Shown here one piece after another: positions 41,134-42,697 of a DNA stretch of 42,697 bases. Position 1 is the first letter of the stretch. Every line of letters starts with the position of its first letter. The DNA lies in contig CAYIYO010000012.1 of the NCBI GenBank assembly GCA_964367715.1, positions 1-42,697 of the forward strand, given 5' to 3'. This DNA is from CAYIYO01 sp964367715 (GTDB lineage Bacteria; Chlamydiota; Chlamydiia; Chlamydiales; Criblamydiaceae). The notes below the pieces were generated by a model. The model was not told the DNA's origin. It saw nothing but the letters and a program-made list of their open reading frames with translations, and made no database searches. The position numbers were made by a program, and so were the translations under genes.

Positions 41134-42630
41134 ATGCCACTACCCCCCATTTTTTTCTTTTTTTCGTGCCTTTCTTTTGTTTTCGTCCCTATTCTATATT
41201 CTGAAAACAGCTCCCCATCCCTACAAAAGCTAGAGCTTCGGCTGGAAAAAGATCTCAATTTTCTTAATTATCCGGGATGCCCATGGACACGAACGCATGA
41301 ATCCAAAGATGTTCTCGATGTCGCCATCGTTGGAGGCGGCTTTGCAGGAATGGCTGCCGCTTTTGGATTGAAGCGCGAGGGCGTCCATCACATTCAAATT
41401 TTTGATGAAAATGCGTCGGGAAAAGAGGGACCTTGGGTGACATACGCCCGCATGCGCGTCCTGCGTTCTGATAAAACCGATGTCGGTCCCGCTTTGGGAA
41501 TCCCCTCCTTAACTTTTCGTGCATGGTACCAGGCGCAATACGGATCAGAAAGTTGGGAGTTTCTTGAGTCGATCCCTCGTCCTTTATGGATGTCCTACCT
41601 TAACTGGTACCGTGAAATTCTGAATCTTCCTCTTAAAAACGAATACCGACTGCTCACTCTCCTTCCTCATGAAAATGCAATAGAATTAATTTTTGACAAT
41701 GAAGGACAACAGGTATCTGTCCTCGCGCGAAAAGTAATCTTAGCAACAGGAGTCAAAGGATTCGGTCCTCCTGAAATCCCTGAATCGATGAAAGAACTTT
41801 CTCCTTCATTTTACGTGCATACGAGTGAGGTCTTTGAAGCAAAGCAGCTAGAAGGAAAAAAAATAGGAATCATTGGGGCCGGAGCCTCCGCTTTTGATGC
41901 AGCAGCTGTCGCATTAGAAAGTGGCGCATCGTGTGTGGAAATGATCATTCGTCGCTCTGCTGTTCCCAATGTTAATAAGTACTATAAATTTTTTCATTTA
42001 GGATTTTTACACGGTTTTTCTTTTCTTTTAGATGAGGAAAAATGGCAGCTTTTTAATTATGTGGCTTCGTACGGAGCTCCTCCACCTACCGATGTTCTCC
42101 AACGTGTTAACGGATATCCTAACTTTTATTTTCATTTAAATACTTCAATCAACAACGCCTATGAAAAAAATAGGGAGATCATTTTAGAAACAAACAAAGG
42201 TCGATTGAATTACGATTTTTTGATCTTGGGAACAGGATTTTCTGTCGATAGCACCCAACGTCCTGAACTGCATCTCATCGAAAAAGAGATCTTATTATGG
42301 AAAGATAAACTCCCAACAGAAACCTGGAAACAGTTTCCTCAGTCCGCTCTCTTTCCTTATCTGGGTCCTCACTTTGAATTTATCGAAAAAAAAGAAGGAG
42401 ATGCTCCGTATCTAAAGCATATTTATTGCTTTAACTACGGCGCATCACTAAGTCAAGGGATGGTCATTGCAAATATAGAAGGAATTCTTTACGGAACAAA
42501 TCGTCTTGTTGAAGGTGTTGTCACTTCCCTCTTTACCGAAGACATTCAATGGCACCGCCAGCAACTCGAACTCTACGACGAAGAAACATATAATCCCACC
42601 GATTATCCCTATCTGCCAAAAAGTAGTTAA
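41134..42630 (+). CDS. FAD-dependent monooxygenase-like flavoprotein with N-terminal leader
   Basis: Two dinucleotide-binding motifs are clear: VAIVGGGFAGMAAAFGL (about residues 63-79, FAD) and GIIGAGASAFDAAAVAL (about 248-264, NAD(P)). RKVILATGVKGFGPPEIPES between them and FLILGTGFSVDS later are typical of flavin-containing or Baeyer-Villiger-type monooxygenases and related lysine/ornithine hydroxylases. The substrate cannot be named. Unusually it starts MPLPPIFFFFSCLSFVFVPI, a hydrophobic stretch like a Sec signal or membrane anchor, so it may act outside the cytoplasm. No twin-Arg motif is seen. AAGGAGCAC precedes the ATG. It appears outside the conserved chlamydial block (CT551 is its left neighbour) and could be an accessory or transferred gene. 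Confidence 0.78.
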   Translation: MPLPPIFFFFSCLSFVFVPILYSENSSPSLQKLELRLEKDLNFLNYPGCPWTRTHESKDVLDVAIVGGGFAGMAAAFGLKREGVHHIQIFDENASGKEGPWVTYARMRVLRSDKTDVGPALGIPSLTFRAWYQAQYGSESWEFLESIPRPLWMSYLNWYREILNLPLKNEYRLLTLLPHENAIELIFDNEGQQVSVLARKVILATGVKGFGPPEIPESMKELSPSFYVHTSEVFEAKQLEGKKIGIIGAGASAFDAAAVALESGASCVEMIIRRSAVPNVNKYYKFFHLGFLHGFSFLLDEEKWQLFNYVASYGAPPPTDVLQRVNGYPNFYFHLNTSINNAYEKNREIILETNKGRLNYDFLILGTGFSVDSTQRPELHLIEKEILLWKDKLPTETWKQFPQSALFPYLGPHFEFIEKKEGDAPYLKHIYCFNYGASLSQGMVIANIEGILYGTNRLVEGVVTSLFTEDIQWHRQQLELYDEETYNPTDYPYLPKSS

Positions 42631-42697
42631 GGTCTATACCACGGTTCCGCACGCTTCCTTGCCGCGGCGTTGCCGCTCCATATTTTGTGTGTGACAT
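42631..42697. other. Short right-edge intergenic segment
   Basis: A GCGGC-GTT-GCCGC mini-hairpin (42664-42676) is visible; the words CTATACC and GGTTCCG are faintly like 15384-15402. Too short to call a terminator or repeat with confidence. Confidence 0.25.

Overview
The window looks like chromosome from a chlamydia outside the Chlamydiaceae (an environmental or Waddlia/Parachlamydia-type Chlamydiae). Three blocks follow Chlamydia trachomatis gene order as I remember it: hemA / second gyrase-type topoisomerase pair / rluD / kdsA / LPS-transport genes (like CT662-CT653); pheT plus a lipoprotein (like CT475-CT476); and trxA, spoU-type methylase, mip, aspS, hisS, uhpC, dnaE, TPR protein, LptE-like lipoprotein, rsbW, hypothetical, dacF (like CT539-CT551). 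Chlamydiaceae usually lack several genes seen here (recX, a pabA-type amidotransferase, pseB-like dehydratase, an exported NDK, a flavoprotein monooxygenase). Base composition appears moderate and would suit Waddlia, but the genus is a guess.

Layout. 1-2.3 kb: hemA and an orphan pseB-like gene, minus strand. 2.3-9 kb: plus-strand run parE-parC-recX, two small unknown genes, rluD, dtd. 9-10.2 kb: stacked repeats, folK, tRNA-Arg(UCU), a KH-domain RNA-binding protein. 10.4-14.2 kb: kdsA and three LPS-transport genes (lptC-like, lptA-like, lptB). 14.2-16.4 kb: pabA/trpG, a lipoprotein form of nucleoside diphosphate kinase, a 570-bp nested palindrome, and the ordinary ndk. 16.5-22.2 kb: pheT, a YwqK/MORN-like lipoprotein, an unknown gene, two tandem paralogous 60-residue proteins, a Cys-cluster protein. 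22.2-33 kb: trhO, trxA, trmL, mip, aspS, hisS, an FHA-domain membrane protein, uhpC. 33-42.7 kb: dnaE, BamD-like TPR protein, LptE-like lipoprotein, rsbW, unknown, dacF and an exported-looking flavoprotein.

How they fit together. Most genes are housekeeping: topology, tRNA charging and modification, folate and heme precursors, Kdo/LPS synthesis and export (kdsA, lptC, lptA, lptB, lptE-like). uhpC, the FHA protein, Mip and rsbW fit an obligate intracellular chlamydial lifestyle.

The least explained part is the noncoding DNA. Several families of short palindromic, MITE-like repeats fill the gaps. One (ends ACACAAGTGAA) occurs at six sites and supplies the last codons and stop of recX and folK. 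One is a three-hairpin module in three copies. One is a 215-bp element with inverted ends. One is the CACAGAG inverted repeat in two copies. At 15.37-15.94 kb two diverged inverted copies of a ~285-bp unit, each with its own extra hairpin, form a large nested palindrome. No rRNA, CRISPR array or transposase gene was seen.
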